Of a DNA stretch of 58,646 nt, positions 10,079-20,100 are shown piece by piece. The number at the start of each line of letters is the position of its first letter. Positions within the stretch are counted from its first letter, which is position 1. Position numbers and translations under genes: made by a program. Below the pieces are notes generated by a model. It did no database searches. It was given only the letters and a program-made list of their open reading frames with translations, and had not been told where the DNA came from. Source of the DNA: Suillus spraguei (lineage: Eukaryota; Basidiomycota; Agaricomycetes; Boletales; Suillaceae); contig JABCPU010000406.1 of the NCBI GenBank assembly GCA_016800925.1, positions 1-58,646 of the forward strand. The letters are read 5' to 3'.

Positions 10079-10180
10079 GGGTTTCCCCGCGGGTATCGAA
10101 GGTCAGACCCATACCCGTACCCGTACACCCAAGGGTACCAATGGGTACGGGTCTCACAACGGGTAGCGGCGGGTACTTGA
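10061..10180. repeat. GGGTAC/CCCGTACCC degenerate repeat
   Basis: Interspersed runs such as ACCCATACCCGTACCCGTAC and GGGTACCAATGGGTACGGGT form a loose inverted repeat around 10,125. I have met similar GGGTACGGGTA tracts as a common low-complexity class in mushroom genomes. No coding role is proposed. Confidence 0.6.
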
Positions 10181-10505
10181 CAGGGGTGACATTAGAATAT
10201 GCTATAGATACATAGGTCAAGTTAATAAAATATCATCCCAACCATCCTCGATATTAGCCTCTTCTCCCTTAAGGTACAAGCCCTTTTCCAGTGCTTAACG
10301 CATCTGCCCAGCGCACGTCAGCAAATGCTGACGTGGCTCGAACATATGCGAACGACACCTGAAGGCGCCAGAGTGAGCGGAAAGGAGTGGAGGTACAGGC
10401 GAGAGCAGACACACGGCTTGCTAAGTATACAAGTCCCTTTCGTGAACCGTCCATCGTTGTAGGCGTTCGATGACAGCATCATACATGCCATCCACAGGTC
10501 CTACA
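10181..10505. other. spacer, nothing recognised
   Basis: Contains only short open frames and no repeat that I can relate to other parts of the window. The next element begins at 10,506, preceded by CA where the related ends carry TA. Confidence 0.5.
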
Positions 10506-10556
10506 TGTCATACTAGGACGACTACAGGGGTGCGGACGAAAGACCGTACACCATAG
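10506..10556. repeat. left TIR, XRN1 element copy 2
   Basis: Begins TGTCATACTAGGACGACTAC and ends GACCGTACACCATAG. The XRN1-derived sequence begins immediately after it. Confidence 0.9.
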
Positions 10557-13500
10557 AATATGTGGACTCGAATTGGTTCAAAGGAAAGCGGAGCAAACAC
10601 GTAGAAGAAATGGAACTTGCGCGCATGCGTGCTAAGCTTGGTACAGTTTTCCATTCTTCCTGTCGACAACTAACAATTAGTCCATGTTAGTTCTTACGCG
10701 CCCTCAACGAGACATTTTTGATCAAGTACAGCAGTTTGTATTGCAAAACCCCAGGAAACCCTCACAGCACCGTACTGCAGCCCTGACAATGCCTAATACG
10801 TTTCCCGCTCGGGAACGGAAGTTCATCAGCACCCTGGCGGAGGAGTTGCATCTGTCGGTTACATGGGATGAGTACGATGAAGAGGATCAAAATCTTGTCA
10901 CATGGCGGCTCCCAGGATTTTTGGACGAACCCTTGGCAGAAACTGATCCAGAGCAGGCCAACGGAGACAGTAATAGTGAGAGCGAGTAGGAAGATGTGGA
11001 GGAAGATGATGATGAAGGTAGGGCTGCAGTAGATCGAGTGTCAAAGAAATTCGACAAGGCCCCTGTGGTGGATGATGAAGAAGGTGGGGGTTTTGACACA
11101 CGACATAAACAATCCATCAACGACAAAATGTCCGAATGGAAGAGAGGATATTACAAAATGCGTCCCCGCCTTGTATACCGTTCGTCAGACCAACCGGTTG
11201 CACGACAGGAGAAACTTGGAATCTCCTATGATGACCCTAAAGAGATGGACGACTTGATATACCGCTACGCAGAGGGTCTACAATGGGTTATGCATCACTA
11301 TTACAGTGGGATCGCCTCCTGGGGCTGGTTTTACAATTACCATCACGCCCCGCGGATATCTGGTACTTTTTACATTCCCTGTCCTCATTGTGCTATGTTC
11401 ACATTTTCTTCAAGATTTACGCGACCTTGGTGACAAGTCGTTCATGTTCGAGCTGTGTAAACCTTTCCGTCCTTTCGAACAACTGATGGGCGTCCTCCCG
11501 TCTGCAAGCATGGAACATATTCCGATAGCATATCAAGTATGTTCAGTGGCCTGTGTCATGGATTAGACTAATCAACCATAGGACCTAATGTACGATCCAA
11601 ATTCACCGATATTGGACTTTTACCCTCTTGAATTTGAGCAAGACTTAAATGGAAAGAAGCAAGAATGGGAAGCAATCGTTAAGATTCCCTTTATTGATGA
11701 GCAGCGGCTGTTACGAGCAATGAAATGTGAGTAGCAAATTCCGCTTTTTGGTTGTAGTTCGTCATCGTCCCATGTGTGCAGCTCGAGAACATAGGTTGAC
11801 CCCAGAGGAACGCCGCCGCAATGGGTTTGGAACCAGTACCAAATTTATCTTCAGTCCTGGAGAGTCCACAGTCTATCCTTCATCGTTACCGGATTTCTTC
11901 CCTCCTATATATCGTTGCACATGTAAGATGGAATTCTTCGACCTTCCAAATCTTGATGGACTCCATCTCGTCCCTGGACTATGCGAAGGTGTATGCCTCG
12001 GTGCAAAAGCTCTCGCTGGATTCCCTTTGTGAGTACATTACCCCACACAGCACAACTAGGCTTTCACGGTGTCAATGTACACGGTTCGTTCCGAAAGCCG
12101 CAACAAGTCAATGGCAGTTCACATACAAAATCCTCACGAAAACCGCAAGGTAGAGGATATCGCCCAGGAAATGGTTGGCAAACGCACTTTCATCGGTTGG
12201 CCTTTCTTGCAAGAAGGGCTGGTCACGGCCGTGTCCGATTCATTGTTCAAGTACAAGAAGTTGGAACTCGTGCCTGGTACTCTGGCGAAGGTTGTTCCCA
12301 ATCCGCATTCCCACCAGAGCTTGAGCCATTGGAAGGGAAAAGCTGAACGGATTGAGACGCTATATTCGAAGAGATGTGGAGTGATCACTGGTCGTCGATG
12401 TCCTGGTGCACGTCCGTCCGCTAAAAGGTGCGTGATGGTACTTTATGGACGTCCGCTCGTTACACATTCGTGCAGGTTTGAAACGCTTAGAATCAGGCGC
12501 ATTGGTTAAAGACTACGAAGGACCCGAAAAAGAACTCGAACAAGCCGTCCAGATGGTCATTTCAGAAGTTGCATCCGAAGATCCCAGGTTCCTCGAGAAG
12601 GATGCTCCACCTCTGTCGGAGGAATTTCCTGACGAAACGAACATTTTCTTCCTTGGCGAACACGCGTATGGTGTGGCTGCCCAGGTGTCTTCAACTACTG
12701 ACAGCGCTTTGTCTGTTGTTCTGGCAGTATGTCACAATGCCCTACCACAATTTATCTTTCTAAATGATCTCGTAGTTCTTCCTTTCAGATAAAACGGAGA
12801 ATAACAAGTTCAAAATTATTGTTGATAATCGTATTTCACAGCACTACTTGCCATCGTTCAAAGCAGCTTCCACAATCGGAATGTCACCCAGAGCGCTCTC
12901 CAAAATCACGTCAAGCTTCATGGTTCCCACCGATCATCAAAAGAACAATCTCGGACTGAGCATCAAGTTCGAGGCCAAGGGCTTGAAAGTTATTGACTAC
13001 TCACGGAAGGCTGGTCGTTATTGGGAGTTTAGCGAGAAGGCAGTTGACCTCATTCGTGAATATAAGGTTGGTCCTGTCTGGACCAAGGGGGCGACGGTAA
13101 GCTGTTGGATTTGCCCGATAATTCCTTGATCTCATCTCTAGGATGATAGCTATGGCTCGCGCTACGGACATCTTTGACTTTCACGCTGATGCTAGGGTCA
13201 AGGAAGTAAAGTCGTGGTTCAAATCGAAGGGGGTCCGAGATCTTGAGCCAGTTTCCCTATTCTCGGACAGCCTAGCGAAGGTATGGAATCGTCGTTTATC
13301 CCGAGTCACGTTTCATTCAAAACTGTCTTTAGAGCACTGTCAAAGAAATTGAACAGGTTGCCGATGACATCAATAAGAACAGGTCCAAAGCTGGAATCAA
13401 GAAAGCCATTGTGAAGAATATCCCTCGTCACGCAGTTCTAAAACCATCGCACGCTATCTAACGACTCCAGAACCAGCGCTTTGCCTTGGGAGACAGGGTA

Positions 13501-13637
13501 ACTATGGTTCAAGATTCAGGTGGAGTTCCGTTGTCTGCAAAGGGTGTTGTCGTTGGGTTGAATACAAAGTCGATGGATGTCGTGTGGGATGTGCCATTTA
13601 TGTCTGGTACAACGCTTGGGGACAAGTAGGTGGAACG
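10557..13637 (+). pseudogene. XRN1: XRN1 5'-3' exoribonuclease fragment, copy 2
   Basis: Exons read in order: FPARERKFISTLAEELHLSV (10,802-10,861), YRYAEGLQWVMHHYYSG (about 11,261-11,311), CKPFRPFEQLMGVLPSASME (about 11,456-11,515), REHRLTPEERRRNGFGTSTK (about 11,785-11,844), IQNPHENRKVEDIAQEMVGK (about 12,123-12,182), FFLGEHAYGVAAQ (about 12,649-12,687), and an SH3-like end VVWDVPFMS near 13,580-13,606. This order matches Xrn1 from about the middle of the nuclease region to the C-terminal beta-barrel domains; the N-terminal catalytic part is missing. Introns are retained, so the capture was from DNA. An in-frame TAG at 10,987 (SESE-stop-EDVEEDDDEG) and missing ends make it non-functional. 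Confidence 0.92.
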
Positions 13638-13688
13638 CTATGGTGTACGGTCTTTCGTCCGCGCCTCTGTAGTCGTCCTAGTATGACA
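13638..13688. repeat. right TIR, XRN1 element copy 2
   Basis: Reverse complement of the left TIR with two mismatches of 51. Followed by TA (13,689-13,690). Confidence 0.9.
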
Positions 13689-13690
13689 TA

Positions 13691-14093
13691 GCTTCTCATG
13701 AAACCACTAGGGAAGCCCTCAGGGTCAATTGTAAGACCTGTTGTCATCTTGATAGACGCGGTGGACCGTGTTGCATGAGAAGGTAGAGAACTGACTGACA
13801 AGAAGTGATTACTGTACATGTGACCAGACCAAAACGATAATCAAATAGTATTATTCACGAGCATCAGCATCTAGTAAAGATGAGGCCCTGGAAGAATTTT
13901 TAGCCCAAAGTGTGATTGCATCTGTTGACCAGATGCCTTCATGATCATCTAACTTAGTCTTGGGTCGTTTCGAGAGATGTAAGAGTGCTTGGCGAGTGAG
14001 GGAACCTCCGAGCCCATTTGTGCGGGGTGACAGTGTGCGTTTGAGATTCCCTAGTAAATGTGCATTGTTACAGAACTGGGTTGTTGGGAGAGT
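13691..14093. other. spacer, nothing recognised
   Basis: Short frames only; no repeat or family resemblance. It separates the XRN1 element from the HNH gene remnant. Confidence 0.5.
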
Positions 14094-15255
14094 TCAGTGC
14101 GTACGTGTTTTGGATCTCATGGTACGTGTGGGTATTGGACCTGAGTCGGCCTGTTCCCTCTTTCTCTTACCAACCCTTTCTGCCTTGTCCCTCTGCCTCC
14201 AAGCCTCAGCAGCACTCCTGGCGCCCTGAAAAAGATCCCAAGTATCACACAACAGCATAAGTCGCTGTTGAAATTCTCGAGACTCGTCCGTCGGTTGTGG
14301 GTAGCGTTCCAGAACAAGCCGACCAATTTGATCTCGGTCGCACTTTGGCCCTGCGTTTATGACAACAAACGGAGGCGTGATATGAGATAGAAGGGGCGGA
14401 AGATCAGAGTAAGGATATGGATAAGTTATTGCTGATTGCTCTTGCTCTTGCCTCGTAAGCGTTGTTGCGGGGTAGTTGGCCACCATGGTATATTGCCTCA
14501 ACCTTCGGAATTTCCACTGCATGAAAGTGAGTATTTCAGTGGTTGGCAATACTATGAGAAACCTACCTTTTGTTGAAAAGATAGAGGGGCCTCACCAGAT
14601 GACATACTTTTCCTCCATGCAATAACTGTCTTGACATAATCATATACGTCTTGCAGCGCGTGAATATCCGGTAAAAGAAACCAGTAGTTCCTATCGAAAG
14701 ATTTATGCCAATCACCAGTTACTGCGGACTAACATCAGCATTTGAAGCTCGCAGAAGATACAATGTGGCGTACAACAGAACAAATTTAATCTACTATCAA
14801 CCTGAAATTTTGTATATTCTATGTGAAGGCAATATTCATAGAGGGTGAACTAAAAAAACATAAGCATTGCACATCCCATAACTTGCACACTGCTTACCTC
14901 ATTGAATTGGCTCTTGCGTTGAACGATGTGAGCAATCTCCAGAAAATCATCTTTATGTTCCAGCCAGCGTAATGAGGCATTTCCGTCCCGATTGGCCGTA
15001 GACCTTGGCACAAATTTTTTTGAATACCTTACGGGTTCCAGAAGAAAGAGCAGATTGGGTTTGTGAGCGATTAGTAGGAGTTGAATAGTTAGTGGGAGTC
15101 TTTTTCTTTGTCGGGGTGAATTCGTCGTAGCTACTTTCTAGGAGATCTGGACTTGGGGTTTTAATACGGTCGTGGTTGATGTTATAGTCAGAATCGATAT
15201 CGCGGCCTGAAGATTCAGGGTTCCGAACAGACGGTTCTGAGCAGAGCGACTCATC
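14094..15255 (-). pseudogene. HNH-endonuclease-domain protein, probably broken
   Basis: Minus-strand exons run from about 15,255 to 14,094. The first is Ser/Thr/Pro-rich (TPTKKKTPTNYSTPTNRSQT). Then follow QSGRKCLIT and EIAHIVQRKSQFNE, the 'C[LV][IV]T...[EV][AV]H[IV]' arrangement of the HNH-domain proteins that are abundant in Agaricomycetes. Next are DRNYWFLLPDIHALQDVYDY and, after an intron near 14,530-14,575, the 3' exon WKFRRLRQYTMVANYPATTL ending KTRTH. Between CLIT and LEHKDDFLEIAH the frame shifts, and the upstream frame has a stop with no ATG, so I call it a probable pseudogene. HNH domains are nucleases in other contexts; the function of this fungal family is unknown. Confidence 0.6.
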
Positions 15256-15432
15256 TCATACATATACAAAGTATTTACTTGTTCAATTAGGAAATGTTGG
15301 ACTTAGTGAAATTACAGCTCTTTGCATAAAGGATGGCAGTGGCGTCATTTTTTCGTTCAATTAGGAAATGTTAGACTTGGTGAAATTTCGCTCACTGCAC
15401 ACCATACACCATCTTCTCTTCAAATCATTATT

Positions 15433-15669
15433 ATGGTGTTTATAACTATCGCTGCATCTAAAAAATACAAGAGTCTACTAGATTATGACAGCCTGAGTGA
15501 CCTCGATTCCATTTCTAATGGCCCTGATGACAACAATACTCGAATCGAGGGACCTTCAGAGGATGACATGGATGAGGAACCCGACTCTAACGACGATGGC
15601 GAAGATGACAAGCCTGTGCAGTCCTCGAGCCTTCAACAACTGTTGCAGCAACAATACCATCTAGTGTGA
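15433..15669 (+). CDS. small acidic ORF inside the mariner-like element
   Basis: An ATG at 15,433 opens a frame of 79 codons rich in Asp, Glu, Ser and Asn (ending ..QQLLQQQYHLV). It lies between the left TIR and the truncated transposase, on the opposite strand. I do not recognise it. It may be a captured exon, the remnant of a second element gene, or chance. No similar sequence occurs elsewhere in the window. Confidence 0.25.
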   Translation: MVFITIAASKKYKSLLDYDSLSDLDSISNGPDDNNTRIEGPSEDDMDEEPDSNDDGEDDKPVQSSSLQQLLQQQYHLV

Positions 15670-15674
15670 GGGCT

Positions 15675-16232
15675 TCTGTGGATGTCCGGCGTCCACGCAC
15701 AAACACCTACTTTTTCTGTGCGCGTGTGCCTGTTTTTGATCGACCATAGCGTCTACTGAGTGTGCGCTCGTCCTTTCATGTCTCGTCAATGAATCCTAAC
15801 TCCTGTGGATCATACTGAGCCATACGTGCGATAAACTCACAGAGTTTCGTTGCGTTCCTTGGCAATGCGCTTGAGTTTTTTGTAGCTCACATTAGCACGT
15901 TCGAGCTCGCGAAAGATTGTTGTGAAATGTACAGATATGAATTCATTTGTTGCAAGGAGGTGCGTGAGTTCGTCCAAAAAATAGTCAGGATTTTGCCTTA
16001 TGAGACGAAGCAGACAATCAATATCTTCATGATCAAGAGCACGCAGACGACCACGTAATGTAGGTCGATGGTTCACGACGTCGCCGGTTTCGCGCCAGAG
16101 CTTCAAAATCCGAAACCAGGTGCGCTCGGAAAATCCACAGGAATCTAGGATATTGCGGAGGCTTAGAAGGTCTCGCTCATGGAGTCGGATTGCTGCAAGT
16201 TTCACATCGCGACTGATCTTGCGAAATCCCAT
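15675..16232 (-). pseudogene. Tc1/mariner-type transposase, truncated
   Basis: ATG at 16,232 gives an open frame to 15,837 with two helix-turn-helix-like segments (RLHERDLLSLRNILDSCGFS and HEDIDCLLRLIRQNPDYFLD), the DNA-binding half of IS630/Tc1 transposases. A one-base frameshift near KERNE then leads to CEFIARMAQYDPQELGFIDE, where the Asp of GFIDE is the expected first catalytic residue of the DDE/D triad, followed by a TGA and then DERTLSRRYGRSKTGTRAQK. The second and third catalytic acids are absent because the interior is deleted before the TIR. It is non-functional. Confidence 0.85.
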
Positions 16233-16629
16233 GTTGCAGAGATGATAATGATGATAGTATAGTAAGGCTACATGAGCGAAATTTCACTAAGTCTAATGTT
16301 TCCTAATTGAACGAAAAAAATGACGCCACTGCCATCCTTTATGCAAAGAGCTGTAAACAATGAGTAAAGCACAAGCCTGTGATTTCACGTTGACATACCC
16401 TTTCGTTGATCAGACTGAGCAGCCGAAGGGGATCAACAAGGATAGCAGATGCGTGCGTGTGAAGTTGCGAAGCACCAAATAGCAGAGGCGTGATCAACGA
16501 TCCTGCGACAATCAAATCCGACCCCTGAATATCATATCATCAGTTTCAATCAGTTTATTTAAATCATAAGCGCCTTACAATTCAGTATCTGTCAAAATAA
16601 GCTGATACATATCATACGGCTTGGAGGCG

Positions 16630-18180
16630 ATAACTTTGATCAGTACGGGCTCGAGCTTGAAGAAGAATCAACACACTTACAACCTGCAAACAGTGGGCAA
16701 GGCCTTCGATTAGCATGGATCAAGCTGGAAGGAGGGTTGACACACTCACAACCTGCGCATAATTGAATCAGCATGGCTCGAGCCTGAAGGAGGATCGACA
16801 TACTATGAATGGTGGGCAAGGACTTCTATCAGAATGGCTCAAGCTCGAAGGAACATCGACACACTTACAGCCTGGGAATAGTGGAAAGGACTTCGATCAG
16901 CATGGGTCGAGCTCGGAGGAAGATCGAAACTTACATACTGCAAACAGTTTGCAAAGACTTCGATGAACATGGCCCGAGCTCGAAGGAGGATCGACACACT
17001 CACGAACTGCGAATAAGTAGTGGGCAAGGACGTCGAGGAGCATGGCTTGAGCTCGAAGGAGCATCAACGCACCCACATCCTGTGAAATATGGGTAAGGAC
17101 CTCGATGAGCATGACTCGGACTCGGAGGATCGACACACTCACATCCTGGGAACAGTAGACAAGGAGTTCTTTCAGCATCGCTCGCGCTCGAAGGAGGATC
17201 GACACACTCACATGTTGCGAAAGATAGGCAACGACTCGATGAGCATGGCTAGAGCTCAAAGGAGAATTGGGACACTTACAACCTGCGAATAGTGGGCAAG
17301 GACTTCGATCAGGATGGTTCCAGTTCGAAGGAGGATCGACACACTCACAAACTGCAAACAGTGGGCAAGGACTTCGATCAGCATGACTCGAGCTTGAAGG
17401 AGGATCAACACACGCACCCTGTGAACAGTGGACAAGGAGTTCTATCAATATGGCTCGAGCTCGAAGGAAGATCGACACACTCACACCCTGCGAACAGTGT
17501 GCAATGACTTTGATCAGCATGGCACGAGATCGAAGGGGGATCAACACACTCACATCCTGCAAACAGTGGGAAACGACTTGGATCAGTATGGCTCGAGCTC
17601 GAAGGAGGATCGATATATTCACCCACTGTCAATAGGTAGGCAATGAATTGTATCAGCATGGCTCGAGCTCAAGCAGGATCGACACATCCACATACTACGA
17701 ACAACGCGAGAGGACGGCAATCACCGTGGATCGGGTTCAAAGGAGGATCAGCACACACCCTGCGAACAGTGGACAAGTACTTCGATCAGCATGGCCTGGC
17801 CTGAGCTCGAAATAAGATCGACACACTCACAGGCTACGGACAGTGGGAAAGGACTTTGATCAGCATGACTTGGGCTCAGAGGAAGATTGACACACTCACA
17901 CCCTGCGAACAGTGTGCAACGACTTCAATCAGCACGGCTCGAGCTCGAAGGAGGATCAACACACTCACTCTGCGAACAGTGACCAAGGACTTCTATCGGC
18001 ATAGCTCGAGCCCGGAGGAGTATCGACACGCTCATATCCTGCCAACGGTGGGCAAGGACTTCGATCAGCATGGCTCCGGCTTGAAGGAGGATCAACATAC
18101 TCACAAACTGTGAATAGTTGGCAATGGCTTGGATCAGCGTGGCTCGAGCTTGGAGGAGGATCGATATACTCACAACCTAT
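16630..18180. repeat. minisatellite, about 23 units of about 68 bp
   Basis: An imperfect tandem array of a unit reading GTGGGCAAGGACTTCGATCA, GCATGGCTCGAGCTCGAAGG, then AGGATCGACACACTCACA.CCTGCGAACA. Units are mostly 66-73 bp with 10-25 percent divergence. Several frames stay open on both strands because the unit has few stop codons; I do not regard these as genes. The core GGCTCGAGCTCGAA contains the palindrome TTCGAGCTCGAA in its commonest form. Confidence 0.92.
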
Positions 18181-18599
18181 CTATCTGAGTTGTTAACCTG
18201 AGTTGTTAACTATGGTCCTCTATCAACTAGTTCTTCACGCGGAAGTCCCATCCGCGCAGGGTCCTAGAATCTGTGGACGTCTGACTCATGGCGTGCTGCT
18301 GCGTGCCATCTGGGTATGACCCACGCTCTCCAGTTTAGAAAATTAGATCTGGAGGCATCAAGATTGCGCCTAGATCTATGACTTTATGAACTTGCGACAC
18401 CAAACCTATGCATATCGTCCAACTTTCATTGAGCAGGCCTGTGGATATGCTAACTACCACGGAAACATGACCTTCTGGGACATGAAAACGGTTGGAATTG
18501 AAAACGGTGCGCTTCACTGCTATGATCAGGTGCGGATGTGACTTATGAAGGTCTAGTTGATAGCTGGGGTACGTTGCGTCCTCATTCGTTCAAGTTCAG
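18181..18599. other. no gene recognised
   Basis: Begins with a short direct repeat (TGAGTTGTTAAC twice at 18,186-18,210). TCTATCAACTAGTTCTTCAC near 18,220 recurs with one change at about 41,101, close to the end of XRN1 copy 3. Otherwise unremarkable. Confidence 0.4.
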
Positions 18600-19879
18600 C
18601 TACCAACTGAAGTTCAGGAAGGAAACTACCATCAGTTGAAGAAAACCACTTCTGCAGAAAATGCACACCTCGGCGATCTGGCGATTGCGCTCTTTGACCT
18701 GGCGATTGCGCTCTTCGATCTGGCGATTGCGCTCTTTGACCTGGCGATTGCGCTCTTCGATCTGGCGATTGCGCTCTTCGATCTGGCGATTGCGCTCTTC
18801 GATCTGGCGATTGCGCTCTTCGATCTGGCGATTGCGCTCTTCGATCTGGCGATTGCGCTCTTCGATCTGGCGATTGCGCTCTTCGATCTGGCGGTCGCGC
18901 TCGTCAATTTCAGGTTGCCGCTGGGAGCGGCCTTGTTCTAGAATCTGCAGGGTCAGGCACAATCAATAAAGGAAAGGCCAGTTTGACTGAAGATGTGTAC
19001 CTGTGCACGTTTGGCCTGATGTTGAAGCTGGAGACCGGCCACTTGCTTCTCCGTTACCTTGTGAGCGGGCCAGAATTTAGCACAAATGTTGCTGATATCA
19101 TCCTCCAATGGTTGTATTAATGTGATGGGGCCAAAGTGGCCACGGTTGTCCGGGTCAAACACTTCCTCCTCCCCTCTAAAAAGCCTTTCCAAACTCTTGC
19201 AAACAGTGCCACTCCACCAGTAGCATTGGGTATGGAGGATATCATAGTTGAGGTCCTGTTGGTTCACTAGAAGTAACAGGTCTGCAACTTGTAAAACAGA
19301 AGGCCGGTCAAGATTGAACAAAAGCGAGGAGATCCGTCTGTAAGATTTGAACCTGGCAGTCAGATGTGAGTCAATATTCAACGAAGTGGCACGACCAATG
19401 AGGTACACCGTATCCCATGCAGGGTATTCCGATGATGATGGTGTGAGTAACCCAGATGCATGTGAGTGTGTGGGGATGTCGACGGTGTGGTCAACGCACA
19501 GAGCAGCAGTGGCAGAGCTGCCGGTTTTCCAGTGGCTAAACTGGAGGACAAGGAACTCGTGCTCTGGATTTTGCAAGCATTTGTAGTGATCAACACAGAA
19601 TAAAAGGCATTGCGTATAGTGATTGTTTCCATCGTTGTCACGGTCTGCCTGTTTTATAATGATGTCTCGATAAAAACGGACATTGAATTGTACACCCAGT
19701 CCATCATTGAAGGAAAGGAAATGGAGAGATTCAGGAGCCTCCAACATGCCTATTCGTTGAAGGAGCTTGATTGCAAGACGGATAATGTTCACTCTGAGAT
19801 TTAAAGACATGGCAGGGTAGATAGCTTTGAAACGTTTTAACCCACGGACTCCTCCGAGTCTGTGCCTTGAAATCCTCAT
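18600..19879 (-). CDS. hypothetical protein with C-terminal RNRQIEE heptad repeats
   Basis: Exon 1 runs from ATG 19,879 to about 19,001 and encodes a globular region (blocks such as PSVLQVADLLLLVNQQDLNY and YWWSGTVCKSLERLF). An intron at 18,945-19,000 (GTACAC...CTGCAG, 56 nt) leads to exon 2, which reads ILEQGRSQRQPEIDERDRQI and then about ten copies of the heptad RNRQIEE or RNRQVKE, predicted to form a long charged coiled coil, ending at 18,600. The N-terminal domain resembles a hypothetical protein family common in mushroom genomes; no function is known to me. The heptads come from a 21-bp tandem repeat, so copy number probably varies. The gene looks intact. Confidence 0.65.
18677..18895. 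repeat. 21-bp coding tandem repeat, about 10 units
   Basis: Unit TGGCGATTGCGCTCTTCGAT (plus strand), repeated almost perfectly; a minority of units carry TTTGAC in place of TTCGAT. On the minus strand it encodes the heptad of the gene above. Confidence 0.95.
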
Positions 19880-20100
19880 ATTCTTACATAAGCAGGCTAT
19901 CTGGCTCGACCCATTAACTTATCTCCCCTAGATATATTGCATTACGAGTACTCAAAACCGCTTCCCACCTGCGATTGGCATCACTGGAGGTGAAGTGAGC
20001 ATCCTCTCAAACTACTTCAGGCCATTCCCATGCAATGATATTCTGTTGCTCTTCCTCCTCCTCCGCCAAGATGATGAGCTCCATCACACCTTGCGCCTCC

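Larger units (their letters stand above)
10506..13688 (+). mobile_element. Pack-type TIR element carrying an XRN1 gene fragment (copy 2)
   Basis: A 3,183-bp unit bounded by 51-bp terminal inverted repeats (10,506-10,556 and 13,638-13,688) that differ at only two positions. The outer ends start TGTCATACTAGG. The right end is followed by TA and the left preceded by CA. Other ends of the family in the window (3217, 3939, 31,469, 44,220) are all flanked by TA, which suggests TA target duplication as in Tc1/mariner-like elements. Nothing inside resembles a transposase; the whole interior is an intron-containing fragment of XRN1. It would have to be mobilised in trans. This is the best preserved of three copies. 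Confidence 0.75.
15315..16353 (-). mobile_element. Tc1/mariner-like element, internally deleted
   Basis: 1,039 bp with TIRs of about 80 bp (from 15,315 and ending 16,353; ends CAGCTCTTTGCATAAAGG), flanked by TA on both sides (15,313-15,314 and 16,354-16,355). It contains the N-terminal half of an IS630/Tc1-type transposase on the minus strand. The catalytic half after the first aspartate is missing. The sequence just outside the left end (15,282-15,312) repeats the inner part of the same TIR, so it was apparently inserted into an older copy. Confidence 0.88.

Noticed and set aside
10557..13637. XRN1 copy 2 as the functional host gene
   Set aside because: It lacks the N-terminal nuclease region, has an in-frame TAG, and is bounded by TIRs.
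16897..17622. Long open frames (up to 241 codons) across the minisatellite as a real gene
   Set aside because: Several frames on both strands are open because the 68-bp unit has few stops; the frame shifts between units and no flanking exon or start context supports coding.
16630..18180. CRISPR-like repeat-spacer array
   Set aside because: The whole unit repeats, with no unique spacers of constant length; the setting is a eukaryotic genome with introns.
18636..18969. Plus-strand frames LFDLAIA.. and RLRSSIW.. across the 21-bp repeat
   Set aside because: They are shadows of the minus-strand heptad repeat, which is spliced in frame to a globular exon.
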